A program made the translations under genes and the position numbers. Below, piece after piece: positions 7,569 to 9,440 of a stretch of 9,440 nt of DNA (positions are counted from its first letter, which is position 1; each line of letters begins with the position of its first letter). The stretch comes from Fidelibacterota bacterium (GTDB lineage Bacteria > Marinisomatota > Marinisomatia > Marinisomatales > UBA1611): positions 5,519 through 14,958 of the forward strand of contig NZKX01000014.1 in the NCBI GenBank assembly GCA_002694025.1, read 5' to 3'. The notes beneath the pieces are model-generated. The model ran no database searches, was not told the origin of the DNA, and saw nothing but the letters and a program-made list of their open reading frames with translations.

Positions 7569-9440
7569 TCATCCAGAGATTGCTAAATTAACATCAAAAC
7601 CAAAATCCCTATCGATTTTTCTACCTGTGGTTCTGGTATCGCTTTCTCTGTATTCATATCGCACACCACCACTTACCTTTGTAGAAAACTGGTAGGACAT
7701 TCGAAGTCCAGCTTTCCAGCTTTCTGAAAATGAGCCTATCTCTAAATCTGTTTTATTACCTGACCTTTCCTCCTGACTTTTATTTAAATCAAAGTTTAAT
7801 GTGAAGCTCATAGTATTATTTAGATTGAGATTACCATAAAAAGGTACAGGAATATTTATTCCACCCCTATGAGTGTAAGTACCTGTTGATGTATAACTAT
7901 TATCATTTTGGATTGTTAAACCTGTTGGGGATTCATCTTTTGATTTATTCAAATTATTCCTAAAAGTTACAGAAATATTTTTATGTAAAGTCATATTCAT
8001 ACCGATTAAAGGCGAAAAGTTACGACTAATCCTGGATGAACGCTCATTCTCCTTAAAATCTTTTGCAAAAGCTCCAAAACTAGAAAAACTCATTTGTTTC
8101 GGTGCGCCCTCCTCAAACTGCCAAGATCGTGTCTCCTTACCCGAATAACCATGTTCGATAGATGCTGATTTTGCAATAATTTTAATGATAGGCCATTTTT
8201 CTAACCCACTCATTCTAAAGCTCCAACCAGGAAAGGGTAAGCCCTCATTAAACAGTTCACCAAAAGCAAAGAAATCCCTAGTCATGGATAATTGTTCAAT
8301 CCCAGTATTAGACCGTGTAGTAGAAAAATTTTGGGAGAAGTTCGTACTTATATTTATTGCACGGGTTAACTTAATGCCAGTGCGTATGGAACCATCTCTT
8401 TTGTGGTCCCATGTCCCCAAATTACTGCCAACCTCTTCGGATTGCTTTAGCCCGTGATCTGGTAACCATCCAAATTTATATCCAGCAGGAACCTCTCCAA
8501 TTATTTGATTTGCCGATCTGTTTAAAGTTTCAGTGTAACTTAAAGAAATCGGATTTATTTTTTTTGTCAAACCATGAATATATTGTAAAGGATTAAATGA
8601 TGCCTTTCGATCCTGCTTACTTTCTTCTTCTTTAACAGTTGATTTCCTAGACCTTGACCTTGAATTTCTTGATCTGGATTTGGACTTATTTCTCGCGCTT
8701 TTCTTTGGTTTGTAAACTAATTCAATTATCTGAACAGGAACTACGTTAAAATTAGATCCAAATCTTAACTGAGTGCTTACATTTTGTCCTTCTCTGGCAA
8801 GATCATCAGACCATCTATAACTTGCTGTGTAATTAAATGAGGGCTTTAACCACTTCATAATTGCAGGATTATATGTTGTATTAAATGTCTCTGATGATTG
8901 AGTTACTATTCCTGGGTCTAATTCTTTCAATGCTAACCAAGCATAACCTCTATATTCATTTAGTTTACTTTGTCCATTCCAACTGTATTTACTGGCCAAT
9001 GTATTGGTTAATTTATAATCAAGATTGAGCGTTCTATTCAATCCAAAATTATATGTCTCAGGACTCTTTTTACCTCCTCTTGTCTCATTCCAATTTAACT
9101 TTTCACTAAGATTTAAACCTGTTTTAAAGGAAGATGGGGTATAATACAATTGAAATCCACTTAATGTACTACCAACAAGTGGTATTTTATCTGACCACGA
9201 CAAAGGCCTGATGTAATTACTTCTGCCAAACGATAAATTATAGTCTAATTTACCTGAATAAGATTCTGTCCATTTTTCACTATAAGTCACATCTGACGAT
9301 CTTGATTGCGATGCACTAAAATTCACAGACAAGTTATCTAAAGTATACTTTACTAATTTGTTATCTGATTTTCCAGTTTTTTTAATAGCTGTATTAATTG
9401 AAACTGTATTACTTAAAATCATCACAGAATCGGGAGTGTT
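7569..9440 (-). CDS. sprA: SprA/Sov-like T9SS outer-membrane translocon, C-terminal part (5' end outside window)
   Basis: The frame is open to the right edge, so the visible 623 codons are the tail of a longer gene. SprA/Sov proteins are about 2400-2500 residues. A GTG at 9425 and ATG at 9422 are internal codons rather than starts, and no signal peptide follows them. The sequence is rich in alternating amphipathic strands ending in a barrel-like C terminus. The block IRPLSWSDKIPLVG followed by FQLYYTPSSF matches the style of the SprA C-terminal region (RP-S-W-x-x-x-IP ... YTPS). SprA forms the giant single-chain beta-barrel channel of T9SS. Adjacent QC, cargo, PorV and PorQ genes support this call. 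An unusual Arg/Ser-rich stretch interrupts the strands (see 8640-8699). The assignment rests on motif style and context because the more diagnostic N-terminal domains are not visible. Confidence 0.75.
   Translation of the reverse strand, partial: NTPDSVMILSNTVSINTAIKKTGKSDNKLVKYTLDNLSVNFSASQSRSSDVTYSEKWTESYSGKLDYNLSFGRSNYIRPLSWSDKIPLVGSTLSGFQLYYTPSSFKTGLNLSEKLNWNETRGGKKSPETYNFGLNRTLNLDYKLTNTLASKYSWNGQSKLNEYRGYAWLALKELDPGIVTQSSETFNTTYNPAIMKWLKPSFNYTASYRWSDDLAREGQNVSTQLRFGSNFNVVPVQIIELVYKPKKSARNKSKSRSRNSRSRSRKSTVKEEESKQDRKASFNPLQYIHGLTKKINPISLSYTETLNRSANQIIGEVPAGYKFGWLPDHGLKQSEEVGSNLGTWDHKRDGSIRTGIKLTRAINISTNFSQNFSTTRSNTGIEQLSMTRDFFAFGELFNEGLPFPGWSFRMSGLEKWPIIKIIAKSASIEHGYSGKETRSWQFEEGAPKQMSFSSFGAFAKDFKENERSSRISRNFSPLIGMNMTLHKNISVTFRNNLNKSKDESPTGLTIQNDNSYTSTGTYTHRGGINIPVPFYGNLNLNNTMSFTLNFDLNKSQEERSGNKTDLEIGSFSESWKAGLRMSYQFSTKVSGGVRYEYRESDTRTTGRKIDRDFGFDVNLAISG
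8640..8699 (-). repeat. Arg-Ser-rich low-complexity segment encoded by AGR-TCN hexamers
   Basis: Twenty codons inside the SprA-like gene encode only Ser (8), Arg (6), Lys (3), Asn (2) and Ala (1), including an RSRNSRSRSR core. The core codons alternate AGA/AGG with TCA/TCT, making an imperfect hexamer repeat that could expand or shrink by slippage. It is followed by an acidic/basic stretch (KEEESKQDRK). It lies between two predicted strands, so it is probably a long loop or a periplasmic insertion. Confidence 0.7.

Noticed and set aside
8185..8596. Two plus-strand frames of 90 and 61 codons
   Set aside because: They are antisense to the SprA-like barrel and show no family features.
9420..9425. 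GTG/ATG as true start of the SprA-like gene
   Set aside because: The frame stays open to the window edge, no signal peptide follows, and the family is much longer, so the gene is cut by the window.

Overview
The window is AT-rich bacterial DNA. Nine genes lie on the minus strand and are packed with no gap longer than 8 bases. No gene on the plus strand is credible. Transcription runs from right to left. The promoter must lie beyond the right edge and any terminator beyond the left edge. Outer-membrane type IX secretion (T9SS) components, AT-rich Bacteroidetes-like signal peptides and sparse Shine-Dalgarno sites point to the FCB superphylum. My best guess is a marine Marinimicrobia (SAR406)-like lineage, inferred from protein style rather than from a marker gene.

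Right part (about 2294-9440), an export module. In transcription order it holds: the C-terminal 623 codons of a SprA/Sov-like outer-membrane translocon; a lipoprotein M28 enzyme resembling glutaminyl cyclase (QC); a lipoprotein with two copies of a Ca-loop-like domain; a secreted beta-propeller protein with a T9SS type A C-terminal signal; a PorV-like barrel; and a PorQ-like barrel. In T9SS systems SprA forms the channel, PorV shuttles cargo from it, and the C-terminal signal is the export ticket. The cargo, PorV and PorQ precursors all have a glutamine right after the predicted signal peptidase cut, which is the substrate a periplasmic QC would cyclise.

Left part (1-2297), the operon tail. 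It holds a membrane-anchored divergent polysaccharide deacetylase (YibQ/DUF610 family), a cytoplasmic type II asparaginase (the AnsA/ReAV-like family), and the first 145 codons of a secreted endonuclease/exonuclease/phosphatase-family protein that runs off the left edge.

Junctions are tight: TGA-T-ATG, a 20-base overlap, TAATG, a 17-base overlap, ATGA, a 5-base gap and TAG-ATG. This suggests one translationally coupled transcript. I see no RNA genes, CRISPR arrays, insertion sequences or origins. There is no gene-free stretch of 300 bases to describe.
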